From Sphingopyxis sp. H073 (GTDB taxonomy: Bacteria > Pseudomonadota > Alphaproteobacteria > Sphingomonadales > Sphingomonadaceae), in assembly GCF_001468395.1 (NCBI RefSeq), contig NZ_LNSG01000007.1, positions 124,001-188,000 on the forward strand: 64,000 nt of DNA, given 5' to 3'. The position numbers were made by a program, and so were the translations under genes. The notes beneath the pieces are model-generated. The model made no database searches and had not been told where the DNA came from. It saw nothing but the letters and a program-made list of their open reading frames with translations. Every line of letters begins with the position of its first letter. Within the stretch, counting starts at the first letter, position 1. This document shows, piece after piece, positions 42,760 through 51,520 of the stretch.

Positions 42760-44249
42760 GCGACATCGAACCGGTGGCGCCTTCCCCGGCGCCGGTTGAT
42801 ATTCCCTATGGCTTCGCGCGAAACCACGGCGTCGTGATCGCGCAGGAAGAGGGCGGGCGCTGGCTCGCTACGCTGCGCGAAGGCAGCGACCCCGCGGTGC
42901 TGATCGAGGTCAAACGCTTTCTCGCGCAGCCGATCCGGGTTGCGACCGCGAACGCGGCGGATTTCGACCGGCTGCTTTCGGACCATTATGCGGTCGACGC
43001 CTCCGCAGCGGCGATGGCGGGGACGCTCGATGGCAGCGACCTCGAACTCGGCATTCCGAGCGCCGAGGATCTGCTCGACAGCGCCGACGACGCCCCGGCG
43101 ATCCGGCTGATCAACGCGATCATCGCCGAAGCGGTGCGGCAGGGCGTCAGCGACATCCATATCGAACCCTATGAAAGCGGGCTCGTCGTGCGGATGCGCA
43201 CCGACGGCGTGCTGCGCGAGCATCTGCGGATGCCGCCGCACGTCGCCCCCGTCGTCGTCAGCCGCATCAAGGTCATGGCGCGCCTCGACATCGCCGAGCG
43301 CCGCGTGCCGCAGGACGGGCGCATCGCGCTGACGCTGGCGGGCAAGGCGGTCGACGTTCGCGTCTCGACCCTGCCGAGCCGGGCCGGCGAGCGCGTCGTG
43401 ATGCGTATCCTCGACAAGGACACGGCAGGGATCGACTTCGACGTTCTGGGACTGTCGGGCGAGGCGGACCGGATTTTGCGCGAGGCGCTGGCCGAACCCA
43501 ACGGGATCATCCTCGTCACCGGCCCGACGGGTTCGGGCAAGACGACGACGCTCTATGCGGCGCTGAAGCAGCTCAATGACGGCCAGCGCAACATCCTGAC
43601 GGTCGAGGATCCGGTCGAATATGCCGTCGACGGCATCGGCCAGACGCAGGTGAATGCGAAGGTCGGGCTCGACTTCGCGGCGGGGCTGCGCGCGATCCTG
43701 CGCCAGGACCCCGACGTCGTGATGGTCGGCGAAATCCGCGACCGCGAGACCGCCGATATCGCGGTGCAGGCGTCGCTTACGGGTCACCTCGTGCTCTCGA
43801 CGGTCCACACCAACGATGCGGTCGGTGCGATCACGCGCCTGAAAGACCTGAAGGTCGAGCCCTTCCTGCTCGCCTCGACCCTGCGCGCGGTCTTGGCGCA
43901 GCGGCTTGTCCGCAAGCTGTGCGACCATTGCCGCGAGCCGGTGCAGGCCGACAACAGCGTCGCGGCGATGCTCGGGCTCGACATCGGCACGGTGATCTGG
44001 CGCCCGAAGGGCTGCGACCAGTGCGGCCACACGGGCTTCAAGGGCCGGATCGGAGTGTTCGAAGCAATCAAGGTCGACGAGACCGTGCGCCGCTATATCT
44101 ATGCCGGCGGTGATGAATCGATGATCGCAAAGCACGCCTTCCTGAAGGCCCCGACGCTGGCGTCGGCGGCGCGCGCGATGGTCGCCAAGGGGCTTACCAC
44201 GCCCGAGGAGGCGATCCGCATCGCGCGGCGCGAGGATGTCGATGCCTGA
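42756..44249 (+). CDS. gspE: Type II secretion ATPase GspE
   Basis: The 497-residue protein starts in a GTGA overlap with gspD. The Walker A motif GPTGSGKT is at 256-263, with the Asp box RNILTVEDPVEY, Walker B VVMVGEIRDRETADI and His box LVLSTVHTNDA after it. The tetracysteine zinc site is CDHC and CDQCGHTGFKGRIG. It is the cytoplasmic motor that drives pseudopilus assembly, docking on GspL and GspF. Confidence 0.97.
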   Translation: MSDIEPVAPSPAPVDIPYGFARNHGVVIAQEEGGRWLATLREGSDPAVLIEVKRFLAQPIRVATANAADFDRLLSDHYAVDASAAAMAGTLDGSDLELGIPSAEDLLDSADDAPAIRLINAIIAEAVRQGVSDIHIEPYESGLVVRMRTDGVLREHLRMPPHVAPVVVSRIKVMARLDIAERRVPQDGRIALTLAGKAVDVRVSTLPSRAGERVVMRILDKDTAGIDFDVLGLSGEADRILREALAEPNGIILVTGPTGSGKTTTLYAALKQLNDGQRNILTVEDPVEYAVDGIGQTQVNAKVGLDFAAGLRAILRQDPDVVMVGEIRDRETADIAVQASLTGHLVLSTVHTNDAVGAITRLKDLKVEPFLLASTLRAVLAQRLVRKLCDHCREPVQADNSVAAMLGLDIGTVIWRPKGCDQCGHTGFKGRIGVFEAIKVDETVRRYIYAGGDESMIAKHAFLKAPTLASAARAMVAKGLTTPEEAIRIARREDVDA

Positions 44250-45459
44250 TTATCGCTATGTTGCGATCGACAGCCAGGGCCGCGAGCGCAAGGGGCGGCT
44301 GGCCGCCGCGAACGACGATGCCGCCCGCGCCGACCTGGTCCGCCGCAAGTTCCATATCGTCGCGGTCGAGGAGGCGGGGACGAAGCCGACAACCGGCCGC
44401 TCGTTGCTCGCCTTTCGCCGGGGCAAGCTTTCTTCCAAGGAGCTCGCGCTGTTCACGCGCCAGCTCGCCACGCTTGTCGAGGTCGCGCCGCTCGAAGAGG
44501 CGCTGCGCACGCTGACGCGGCAGAGCGAGGCCGAAAGCGCGCGTGCGGTGATCGGCGACGTCCATGCCGGCCTGCTCGAAGGGCGCCGTCTTGCCGACGC
44601 GATGGCCCGCCAGCCGGGCAGCTTTCCGCCGCTCTATCGTGCGATGGTCGCGGCGGGGGAGACGACGGGCAGCCTGACGACGATCCTCGCGCGGCTTGCC
44701 GACCTGCTCGAACGCCAGGCCGAGGTGCGCGGCAAGTTGATAGCCGCGCTCGCCTATCCGGTCGTGCTCGCGGTGGTAGCGATCGGCGTCGTCGCCGCGC
44801 TGATGATCTTCGTCGTGCCGCGCGTCGTCGAACAGTTCAACGACGTCGGGCAGCAGCTTCCCTTCCTGACCCGCGCGGTCATCGCCATCTCGAGCTTCGC
44901 CGCGAGCTGGTGGTGGCTCATCGCGCTGCTGATCGCCGTCGCCACCTTCGGCTGGGTCAGCGCGATGCGCCGCCCGGCGTTCAAGGCCGCGGTCGACGCG
45001 CGGTTGCTGGGGCTGCCGCTGTTCGGGCGACTGCTGCGCGATCTTTACGCCGCGCGCTTCGCGCGCACGCTGTCGACGATGGTGTCGAGTCGCCTGCCGC
45101 TGGTCGAGGGGCTCAGGCTCACCGTGCCGACGATCCGCAACGCCGCGCTCGCCGGCGCCACTGCCAGCATCGTCGATCAGGTGCGCGCGGGCGGCAGCCT
45201 GTCGGCCGCGCTCCGCGACGCCGGAGTCTTTCCGCCCTTGCTCGTCTATATGACCGCGAGCGGCGAAAGCGCCGGGCGGGTCGAGCAGATGCTCGAGCGC
45301 GCCGCCGACTATCTCGAACGCGAGTTCGACCGTTTCACCGCCGCGTCCATGGCCCTTCTCGAACCTGTCATAATTGTCGTTATGGGGTCGTGCGTCGCAC
45401 TCATCATCCTCGCCATCCTGCTTCCGATCCTCCAGTTGCAGAACCTTGCAGGGCTATAA
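44242..45459 (+). CDS. gspF: Type II secretion platform protein GspF
   Basis: The protein has 405 residues from ATG 44242 (MPDYRYVAIDSQGRERKG), with GAGG upstream, overlapping gspE by eight bases. The two T2SS_F repeats are visible (FTRQLATLVEVAPLEEALRT and ARTLSTMVSSRLPLVEGLRL), each ahead of membrane helices (VVLAVVAIGVVAALMIFVVP; IIVVMGSCVALIILAILLPI). It is the polytopic core of the inner-membrane platform. Confidence 0.96.
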   Translation: MPDYRYVAIDSQGRERKGRLAAANDDAARADLVRRKFHIVAVEEAGTKPTTGRSLLAFRRGKLSSKELALFTRQLATLVEVAPLEEALRTLTRQSEAESARAVIGDVHAGLLEGRRLADAMARQPGSFPPLYRAMVAAGETTGSLTTILARLADLLERQAEVRGKLIAALAYPVVLAVVAIGVVAALMIFVVPRVVEQFNDVGQQLPFLTRAVIAISSFAASWWWLIALLIAVATFGWVSAMRRPAFKAAVDARLLGLPLFGRLLRDLYAARFARTLSTMVSSRLPLVEGLRLTVPTIRNAALAGATASIVDQVRAGGSLSAALRDAGVFPPLLVYMTASGESAGRVEQMLERAADYLEREFDRFTAASMALLEPVIIVVMGSCVALIILAILLPILQLQNLAGL

Positions 45460-45463
45460 ATAC

Positions 45464-45952
45464 ATGTCGCTGATGCAGCTTTTCCTTCGCCTCATGATCG
45501 ATCCCGCACGTCCCGACAGCCGTCGGCGCAAGAAGGACGAGCGCGGCTTTACCCTGACCGAACTGATGGTCGTCATCTTCATCATCGGCCTGCTTGCGAC
45601 GGTCGTTCTGATCAACGTCCTGCCCAGTCAGGACAAGGCGATGGTCACCAAGGCGAAGGCCGATATCGCCACGCTGGAAAGCGCGCTCGAGCAATATCGC
45701 CTCGACAATCTCAGCTATCCGGCGACGACCGACGGCCTGAACGCATTGACCACCGCGCCGCCGGCGCTCGCGCAGCCCGAGCGCTATCGCCGCGGCGGTT
45801 ACATCAAGAAACTGCCGCAGGATCCCTGGGGCCGCCCCTATAATTATCAGGCGCCCGGCGCGAACGGAAAGGCGTTCGACGTGTGGTCGATGGGCGCCGA
45901 CGGCGCGCCTGGCGGGACCGACGAAAATGCGGATATTCGCAGCGAAGGATAA
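45464..45952 (+). CDS. gspG: Major pseudopilin GspG
   Basis: This is a 162-residue prepilin from ATG 45464; later ATGs at 45473 and 45494 are possible. The leader is unusually long (about 30 residues, with RRRKKDERG) before the prepilin peptidase site G/FTLTELMVVIFIIG. The mature part has the GspG features YPATTDGLNALTTAP and LPQDPWGRPYNYQAPG with the calcium-site end GTDENADIRS. It forms the bulk of the pseudopilus. Confidence 0.95.
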   Translation: MSLMQLFLRLMIDPARPDSRRRKKDERGFTLTELMVVIFIIGLLATVVLINVLPSQDKAMVTKAKADIATLESALEQYRLDNLSYPATTDGLNALTTAPPALAQPERYRRGGYIKKLPQDPWGRPYNYQAPGANGKAFDVWSMGADGAPGGTDENADIRSEG

Positions 45953-45959
45953 GCCGCCG

Positions 45960-46445
45960 ATGTTCGACTGGGCCCCCGCCTTCGCGGGGGCGCGTTCGCC
46001 GGTAAGCGAACGCGGCTTCACGCTCGTCGAACTGATGGTCGTGCTGGCGATCATGGCGCTCGCAGCGACCGCGGTCGTGCTGACCATTCCCGGCGAAGAG
46101 CGCAATGTGCGCAGCGAGGCCGACCGGCTCGCCGCGCGCCTTGCCGCCGCGCGCGATGTCGCGGTGATCGAGGGGCGCAGCGTGTCGGTCAATCTCGCGC
46201 CCTCCGGCTATGGCTTCGAGCGGCGGGTCGAGGGCGCCTGGCAGCCGCTGCCCGGCCGCGCGTTCGAACAGCGGAACTGGCCGTCCGATGTCCGCTTCGT
46301 CGCGGGCGACGGGCTGGGCGCGGCGCGCATCCTGTTCGACCGCGTCGGCACCAGCCCGACCCCCCAGGCGGTTGTGCTGTCGGGCGGCGACGCGCGCGAG
46401 ATTGTCCGCGTTTCCGCGACGGGGGATGTCAGTCGTGGAGAATAA
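45960..46445 (+). CDS. gspH: Minor pseudopilin GspH
   Basis: The protein has 161 residues from ATG 45960, with AAGGAT upstream in the gspG stop region. The prepilin site is SERG/FTLVELMVVLAIMALA. The leader sequence FDWAPAFAGAR is encoded by a copy of dispersed repeat family B, so the repeat has been captured as coding sequence. The mature domain (EADRLAARLAAARDVAVIEG) is of the usual GspH type. It is part of the pseudopilus tip. Confidence 0.9.
   Translation: MFDWAPAFAGARSPVSERGFTLVELMVVLAIMALAATAVVLTIPGEERNVRSEADRLAARLAAARDVAVIEGRSVSVNLAPSGYGFERRVEGAWQPLPGRAFEQRNWPSDVRFVAGDGLGAARILFDRVGTSPTPQAVVLSGGDAREIVRVSATGDVSRGE
45969..45990. repeat. Dispersed repeat family B inside gspH
   Basis: GGCCCCCGCCTTCGCGGGGG matches the copy at 1757-1778 at 20 of 22 positions over the full element. 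Its two differences are complementary and keep the hairpin paired. It encodes part of the prepilin leader that is cut off. Confidence 0.8.
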
Positions 46446-46797
46446 TCAACGAGGCTTCACTCTGCTCGAAATGCTGGTGGCGCTCAGCATCATCAGCATC
46501 GCGGCGCTGACGCTGGTGCGGCTCGATGCCTATGCGGTGCGTACCGCCGGCGATCTCGACGAAAGCACAATGGCGGGCATCGTGGCGCAGAACCGCGCCG
46601 TCGAACTCTGGACCGACCCGTCGCCGCCGACGATCGGTGCGAGCGCGGGCAACGTTGCCAATGCGGGGCGCAACTGGCGCGTCGAACAGCGTGTCGCGAA
46701 GACCGCCGACGACAGCCTGCTGCGCATCGACCTGATCGTCCGGCCCGAAAGCGGGCGCGGGCAGGCGACGCTGACGATCATCAGGCCGTCGCGATGA
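46426..46797 (+). CDS. gspI: Minor pseudopilin GspI
   Basis: The protein has 123 residues from ATG 46426, or 120 from GTG 46435, which has GGGGG at a better distance. Both overlap gspH. The prepilin motif is NNQRG/FTLLEMLVALSIISIA. The mature part (DESTMAGIVAQNRAVELWTD) fits GspI. It joins GspJ and GspK at the pseudopilus tip. Confidence 0.9.
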   Translation: MSVVENNQRGFTLLEMLVALSIISIAALTLVRLDAYAVRTAGDLDESTMAGIVAQNRAVELWTDPSPPTIGASAGNVANAGRNWRVEQRVAKTADDSLLRIDLIVRPESGRGQATLTIIRPSR

Positions 46798-47405
46798 AGG
46801 ACGAACGCGGCTTCACCCTCGTCGAGATGCTCGTCGCGCTATCGATCTTCGCGGTGATCGCGGCGATGGGGGTCAGCCTGCTGCGCAGCAGCGTCGACAC
46901 GCAGGATGCCGTGCAGGCGCGGCTTCAGGGCATGAGCGGGATCAACCGCGTCCGCGCGGTGATGGCGAACGACCTTGCGCAGGCGGTGCAGCGGTCGACG
47001 CGCGGGCAGGCGGGCGAGCCCGTCCCCGCCTTTGTCGGATCGTCCAACGGCTTCGCCTTCGTTCACGCGGGCGCTGGGTCGCTGGACGGCAGCCCGCGCC
47101 CGAACGTCGAGCGCGTCGGCTACGCGCTGACCGGCGGCGAATGGCGCCGCGCGACCCAGCCGATGCTCGACGGCACCGCGCTGTCGGATGGCGACCGGCT
47201 GATCGGCGACGTCACCGCGGCTGCGGTGCGCTATCGCGATGCGCAGGGGAACTGGAGCGAAAGCTGGAGCAGCGATCCCGGCGACCGCCTGCCGCGTGCG
47301 GTCGAGGTGCGGCTGACGCGGACCGGCCGCGCGCCGTTGACGATGCTGTTCCTGACCGGGCCGACGCTGCCGCCGCCCGTCGCTGCGGGAGCGCCGCCCG
47401 CATGA
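46794..47405 (+). CDS. gspJ: Minor pseudopilin GspJ
   Basis: This 203-residue protein starts in an ATGA overlap with gspI. The leader MKDERG precedes FTLVEMLVALSIFAVIAAMG. NRVRAVMANDLAQAVQRSTR and a Pro-rich end (TGPTLPPPVAAGAPPA) follow. It is the GspJ tip component. Confidence 0.92.
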   Translation: MKDERGFTLVEMLVALSIFAVIAAMGVSLLRSSVDTQDAVQARLQGMSGINRVRAVMANDLAQAVQRSTRGQAGEPVPAFVGSSNGFAFVHAGAGSLDGSPRPNVERVGYALTGGEWRRATQPMLDGTALSDGDRLIGDVTAAAVRYRDAQGNWSESWSSDPGDRLPRAVEVRLTRTGRAPLTMLFLTGPTLPPPVAAGAPPA

Positions 47406-48409
47406 CCCGCCATCCGAAAGGCGAACGCGGCGCGGCGCTGCTCACGGTGTTGCTGCTCGTCGCGGTGATGGCGGTGATCGCCGCGACCGCGCTCGACCGC
47501 CTGACGCTCGCGACGCGGATCGCGGGCAGCGCATCGACGGTCGATCAGGGGCGCGCCTATGCCTTCGCCGCCGAGCAGATTGCGCTGCGCCGGGTTTCCA
47601 GCCTTGTGTCGCGCGATCCGACGCGGCTGACGCTCGACGGGGGGTGGCTCGGGCGCGATTTCACCCTGCCGCTGCCGGGCGGGCAGGGGCAGGCGCGGCT
47701 GACCGATGCGAACAATTGTTTCAACCTCAACAGCCTCGCCGCCGAAACCGCACCGGGAAGGCTGAGCCAGCGGTCGGGTTCGGTGCGCCAATTCGCCGCG
47801 CTGATGAAACTGATCGGCATCGGCGAGGGACAGGCGCAGCAGATCGCCGGCGCGGCGGCCGACTGGGTCGACAGCGACAGTAACGACGGCCCGCTCGGCG
47901 CCGAAGACAATGTCTATCGCGGGATGCAGACGAGCTATCTCGCGGCGAACCGCAAGATGGCGGACGTCAGCGAACTGCGCGCCGTGCGGGGGGTGACGCC
48001 GAAAATCTATGCGCAGCTCAAACCCTGGGTCTGCGTGTTGCCGGTGACCGACGCGGTGAAGCTCAACGTCAACACGCTGACCCCCGAACAGGCGCCGCTG
48101 ATCGCAATGCTGCTGCCCGGCCAGATCAGTGTCGCCGACGCGCGGGCGGCGCTGGCGGCACGGCCTGCGGGCGGCTATGGCAGCAGCGTGCGATTCTGGG
48201 AGGGCCGGGCCTTTGAGGGCCGCGAACCGCCGCAGGATGTCGCCGAACAGGCCGGGGTGAACAGCCGCTGGCTCGCGCTGACGACGAATGTTACGATAGG
48301 GGACGGGGTTTTGACGGCAAGATCGCTCATCGACGCGAACGGCGGGGCGGCCAGCGCCGGCCAGGCCGCCCCGACGATCGTCCGCCGCGACTGGGGCGAG
48401 ACCGACTGA
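47402..48409 (+). CDS. gspK: Minor pseudopilin GspK
   Basis: The protein has 335 residues from ATG 47402 in an ATGA overlap with gspJ. The short leader KGERG precedes AALLTVLLLVAVMAVIAATA, so the residue after the cleavage site is Ala and the usual Glu at +5 is replaced, as is typical of GspK. The large helical domain has FNLNSLAAE, WVDSDSNDGPLGAEDNVYRG and VKLNVNTLTPEQAPLIAMLL. It caps the pseudopilus. Confidence 0.94.
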   Translation: MTRHPKGERGAALLTVLLLVAVMAVIAATALDRLTLATRIAGSASTVDQGRAYAFAAEQIALRRVSSLVSRDPTRLTLDGGWLGRDFTLPLPGGQGQARLTDANNCFNLNSLAAETAPGRLSQRSGSVRQFAALMKLIGIGEGQAQQIAGAAADWVDSDSNDGPLGAEDNVYRGMQTSYLAANRKMADVSELRAVRGVTPKIYAQLKPWVCVLPVTDAVKLNVNTLTPEQAPLIAMLLPGQISVADARAALAARPAGGYGSSVRFWEGRAFEGREPPQDVAEQAGVNSRWLALTTNVTIGDGVLTARSLIDANGGAASAGQAAPTIVRRDWGETD

Positions 48410-48410
48410 C

Positions 48411-49556
48411 GTGAGCCGCACGCTTGTTCTCTGGCTGCCCCCGCTGGCGGCGTTGTCGGGCGAGGATGCCTTCCGCCCCGCTTGGTTGCGCGTCGATGAT
48501 GGCGTCATCGTCGATTCGGGGCAGGACGATGGCTGGATCGACGCCTGGGAGAAACCGGCGGACGGCGAAGCCGAGGACCGGCTGGTCGCGCTGGCCCCCG
48601 CCGCCGATATTCCGGTTCGCTGGTATCACTATCCCGACGCCGCGCCCGCGCAGGCGGCCGCCGCGGCGCGGGTCGACGCGCTGCGCGGCAGTCTGGGCGA
48701 CGCGGCGGCGCTCCATGTCGTTGCCGGGCAGCCGACGGGGGACGGGCAGGCGGTTCCGGTCGCGGTGACGACCCATGCGGCGATGGCGGCCTGGCGCGAC
48801 TGGCTCGAGGCACGGGGGCTTTCGGCGGCAGCGATCGTTCCGTCGGCCGCGACCGTCCCGCCGCCCGAGCCCGATGCGCTGTGGACCGCCGATGTCGGCG
48901 GTGAAGCGATTGTGCGCACCGCCGACCGCGCCTTTCTGTCCGATCCCGAGCTCGACCAGCTGATCGCGGGCGAGCGGGTGATTGCGCCGCTGGCGGCCGA
49001 GCCGATGCGCGAGGCGCTGTTGCTGTCGCTTGCCACCCCGCCGATCGACCTGCTGACCGGCGCGTGGAAGCCGAAGCGGAGCTGGTCGCTCGATCCCGCG
49101 CTGGTGCGGATCGGCAAGCGGCTGTTGATCGCGCTCGTCGCGGTGAGCCTGCTGATCCCGATCGTCCATGCGGTGCGGTTGACGAGCGATACCAGCCGTG
49201 CCGACGATGCGACTGTCGATCTTGCGCAAAAGGCCGGCATCAAAGCCCAGGATGCCGAAGCGGCCGAGGCCGAACTCGATCGCCGCCTCGCCGCGGCGGG
49301 CGGCGGACCGCTCGCTTTCTCCGTACCCGCGTCGGCGCTCTATGACGCGATGCGCGATACGCCGGGGGTGGCGCTGAAGACGCTGTCGCACCGCACCGAC
49401 GGCACGCTGTCGACGACGCTCGCCGCCCCGCGCGTCGAAGACATCAACAAGGTGCTGCTGGCGCTGCAGGCGCGCGGATATCGCATCACCGCGCAGCCGA
49501 TGGCGGGCACCGACGGCCAGCAGATGGCCAATGTGACGATTCGGGCGGTACCATGA
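48411..49556 (+). CDS. gspL: Type II secretion protein GspL
   Basis: The protein has 381 residues from GTG 48411, one base after the gspK stop. The cytoplasmic actin-like domain begins RTLVLWLPPLAALSGEDAFR. One membrane helix (LLIALVAVSLLIPIVHAVRL) lies near residue 240, and a periplasmic ferredoxin-like domain follows. GspL links the GspE ATPase to the membrane platform and to GspM. Confidence 0.9.
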   Translation: MSRTLVLWLPPLAALSGEDAFRPAWLRVDDGVIVDSGQDDGWIDAWEKPADGEAEDRLVALAPAADIPVRWYHYPDAAPAQAAAAARVDALRGSLGDAAALHVVAGQPTGDGQAVPVAVTTHAAMAAWRDWLEARGLSAAAIVPSAATVPPPEPDALWTADVGGEAIVRTADRAFLSDPELDQLIAGERVIAPLAAEPMREALLLSLATPPIDLLTGAWKPKRSWSLDPALVRIGKRLLIALVAVSLLIPIVHAVRLTSDTSRADDATVDLAQKAGIKAQDAEAAEAELDRRLAAAGGGPLAFSVPASALYDAMRDTPGVALKTLSHRTDGTLSTTLAAPRVEDINKVLLALQARGYRITAQPMAGTDGQQMANVTIRAVP

Positions 49557-50035
49557 TGGAAGCGATGAAAAACTGGTGGAGCGGGCTGTCGACACGCGAA
49601 CGCTGGCTGGTCGGCGTTGCAGGCGCGCTGGCGGTCGCCGTGCTCGGCTGGGCGCTCGGGCGCCCGGCGGTCGCAGCGTTCCTTGACCTCGAAAGCCGCC
49701 ATCGCGCCGCGATCGAGCGCGAGGGGCGCGTCGCGGCCAAGGTCGGGCTGCTTTCCCGGCGCCCGGCGAAGTCGGTCGCGGCGGCGGTCGATGCGGTGGC
49801 GATCGACCAGTATCTTGCGCAGTCGGCGGGAGAGATCGGCCTGACGCTCGACCGCAACGAGGCGCGCGGCGAGCGGCAGGTGACGATCGCGATCGCGACG
49901 GCGAAGGCGCCGGTGCTGACCGACTGGCTCGCCGGCCTGGAAGCGCAGGGTTTCGTCGTCGACCAGCTGACGATCACGCCGGCCGCGGACGGAACCGTCG
50001 GGATGACCGCCGAACTCAGAAAGGGCGGGCAATGA
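49553..50035 (+). CDS. gspM: Type II secretion protein GspM
   Basis: The 160-residue protein overlaps the gspL stop (ATGA). MKNWWSGLSTRERWLVGVAG leads into a single helix (ALAVAVLGWALG), then a periplasmic ferredoxin-like domain. It partners GspL in the inner-membrane platform. Confidence 0.9.
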   Translation: MMEAMKNWWSGLSTRERWLVGVAGALAVAVLGWALGRPAVAAFLDLESRHRAAIEREGRVAAKVGLLSRRPAKSVAAAVDAVAIDQYLAQSAGEIGLTLDRNEARGERQVTIAIATAKAPVLTDWLAGLEAQGFVVDQLTITPAADGTVGMTAELRKGGQ

Positions 50036-50748
50036 GCGCGCGGCGACGCTGGGCGATCGCGGCCGCGCTGTTGGCGCTGCTGCTGATCGTCGCGACCTTT
50101 CCGATGCGGCTGGCGCTGTCGCTGGCCGGCGCCGCCGACGCGGGCGTATCGGCGCGCGAAATTCGCGGCTCGATATGGTCTGGCGCGCTGATCGACGCGC
50201 GGCTGGGCGCGCTGCCGCTCGGCACGGTGCGTGCGAGCCTGTCGCCGATCGACTTGCTGGGCGGCAGCACCGAACTGACCTTCGAACGCGCCGACGAACG
50301 GCTCGGCCCGCTGTCGGGGCGCCTCTATGGCAGCGACCCGCGCGGCATGTCCGATGTCAACGGCACGACCTCGATTGCGGGCGGCCTGGGCCTGATCCCC
50401 GCCGACACGATCCGCTTCGAGGGCGCGACGGTGCGTTTCGACGATGGCGGCAAATGCGCCGAAGCGACGGGACGCATCCAGCTGTCGGTCGCGGCGCCGA
50501 TCGCCGGGCTCGACCTGTCGCAGGGGCTGTCGGGGCCGCTGCGATGCGCGGGGGGGCGGGCGCAGGCGGCGCTTGCGAGCCAGTCCGGGATGGAGCGGCT
50601 GACGCTCGCCTTCGACGGCAAGGGCGCCTATCGCGCCGAGTTCGCGATCAACGTCGACCGCGATCCGGCGATGGCGGCGGCGCTGGCGGTACTCGGCTTC
50701 AAGTCCGGAGCGAACGGGTTCGTGCTGGCGACCTCGGGCCGCTTCTGA
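50032..50748 (+). CDS. gspN: Type II secretion protein GspN
   Basis: The 238-residue protein overlaps gspM by four bases. An N-terminal helix (WAIAAALLALLLIVATFPMR) is followed by a periplasmic domain with GVSAREIRGSIWSGALIDAR and LGTVRASLSPIDLLGG, the GspN signature. It is an accessory platform component found only in some T2SS loci. The single-helix topology fits the family. Confidence 0.88.
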   Translation: MSARRRWAIAAALLALLLIVATFPMRLALSLAGAADAGVSAREIRGSIWSGALIDARLGALPLGTVRASLSPIDLLGGSTELTFERADERLGPLSGRLYGSDPRGMSDVNGTTSIAGGLGLIPADTIRFEGATVRFDDGGKCAEATGRIQLSVAAPIAGLDLSQGLSGPLRCAGGRAQAALASQSGMERLTLAFDGKGAYRAEFAINVDRDPAMAAALAVLGFKSGANGFVLATSGRF

Positions 50749-50749
50749 C

Positions 50750-51520
50750 GTGACCATCCTCGACGCCTTGCCCATCGGCGCGGGCGTCTTTCTGGCAGGG
50801 CTGATCGGGCTTGTCCTCGGCAGCTTTATCGCGACGCTGGTATTGCGCTGGCCGGCAGGCAGGTCCGTCCTCGGGCGGTCGCAGTGCGATGGCTGCGGGC
50901 GCCAGCTAGGTGCGCTCGATCTCGTGCCGCTGCTGTCGGCGCTCGCATCACGCGGGCGATGCCGCGAATGCGGTCGAGCCATCGATCCCTTTCATTGGCG
51001 CGTCGAGCTCGGGTCGGCGCTGCTGGGCGTCGCGGCGCTGGCGATCATGCCCGGCACGGCAGGATGGCTCTGGGCGCTGTTCGGCTGGCTGCTCTTGCCA
51101 TTGGCTTTGCTCGACGCGCGGCATTTCTGGCTCCCCGACGGGCTCAACGCGCTGCTTGGCGTTGCAGGGCTGCTCATCGCGGGGCCGTTGCTGCAAACGA
51201 CGCTCGTCGACCGCTGGGTCGGCGCTGTAGTCTGCGGGCTGACGCTTGCCGGAATCGCGGCTCTCTATCGCAAGCTGCGCCTGAAGGACGGGATGGGCGG
51301 CGGCGATCCGAAGCTCGTCGCGGCGATCGGCGCATGGCTCGGCTGGCAGGCGTTGCCGCTCATGCTGCTGCTCGCGAGCCTCGGAGGGGTTGTTTTTGCG
51401 GTGCTCGGCAAGAAAAAAGGGGACCGGCCGCTTGGTGAGCAGCAGATCCCCTTCGGTCTTTTCGCGTGCGCCGCGGCGTGGGTCGCGGTGCCGCTGTGGC
51501 CTGTCCTTATCGCCCGATGA
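50750..51520 (+). CDS. gspO: Prepilin peptidase GspO
   Basis: The 256-residue protein starts at GTG 50750. A polytopic aspartic protease, it has the cytoplasmic zinc-binding pairs CDGC and CREC, and the two catalytic-Asp regions LLDARHFWLPDG and GMGGGDPKLVAAIGAWLG. It cleaves and N-methylates GspG-K. The N-terminal methylase part looks complete. Its 3' end overlaps pal on the other strand by 14 bp, closing the T2SS operon. Confidence 0.94.
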   Translation: MTILDALPIGAGVFLAGLIGLVLGSFIATLVLRWPAGRSVLGRSQCDGCGRQLGALDLVPLLSALASRGRCRECGRAIDPFHWRVELGSALLGVAALAIMPGTAGWLWALFGWLLLPLALLDARHFWLPDGLNALLGVAGLLIAGPLLQTTLVDRWVGAVVCGLTLAGIAALYRKLRLKDGMGGGDPKLVAAIGAWLGWQALPLMLLLASLGGVVFAVLGKKKGDRPLGEQQIPFGLFACAAAWVAVPLWPVLIAR

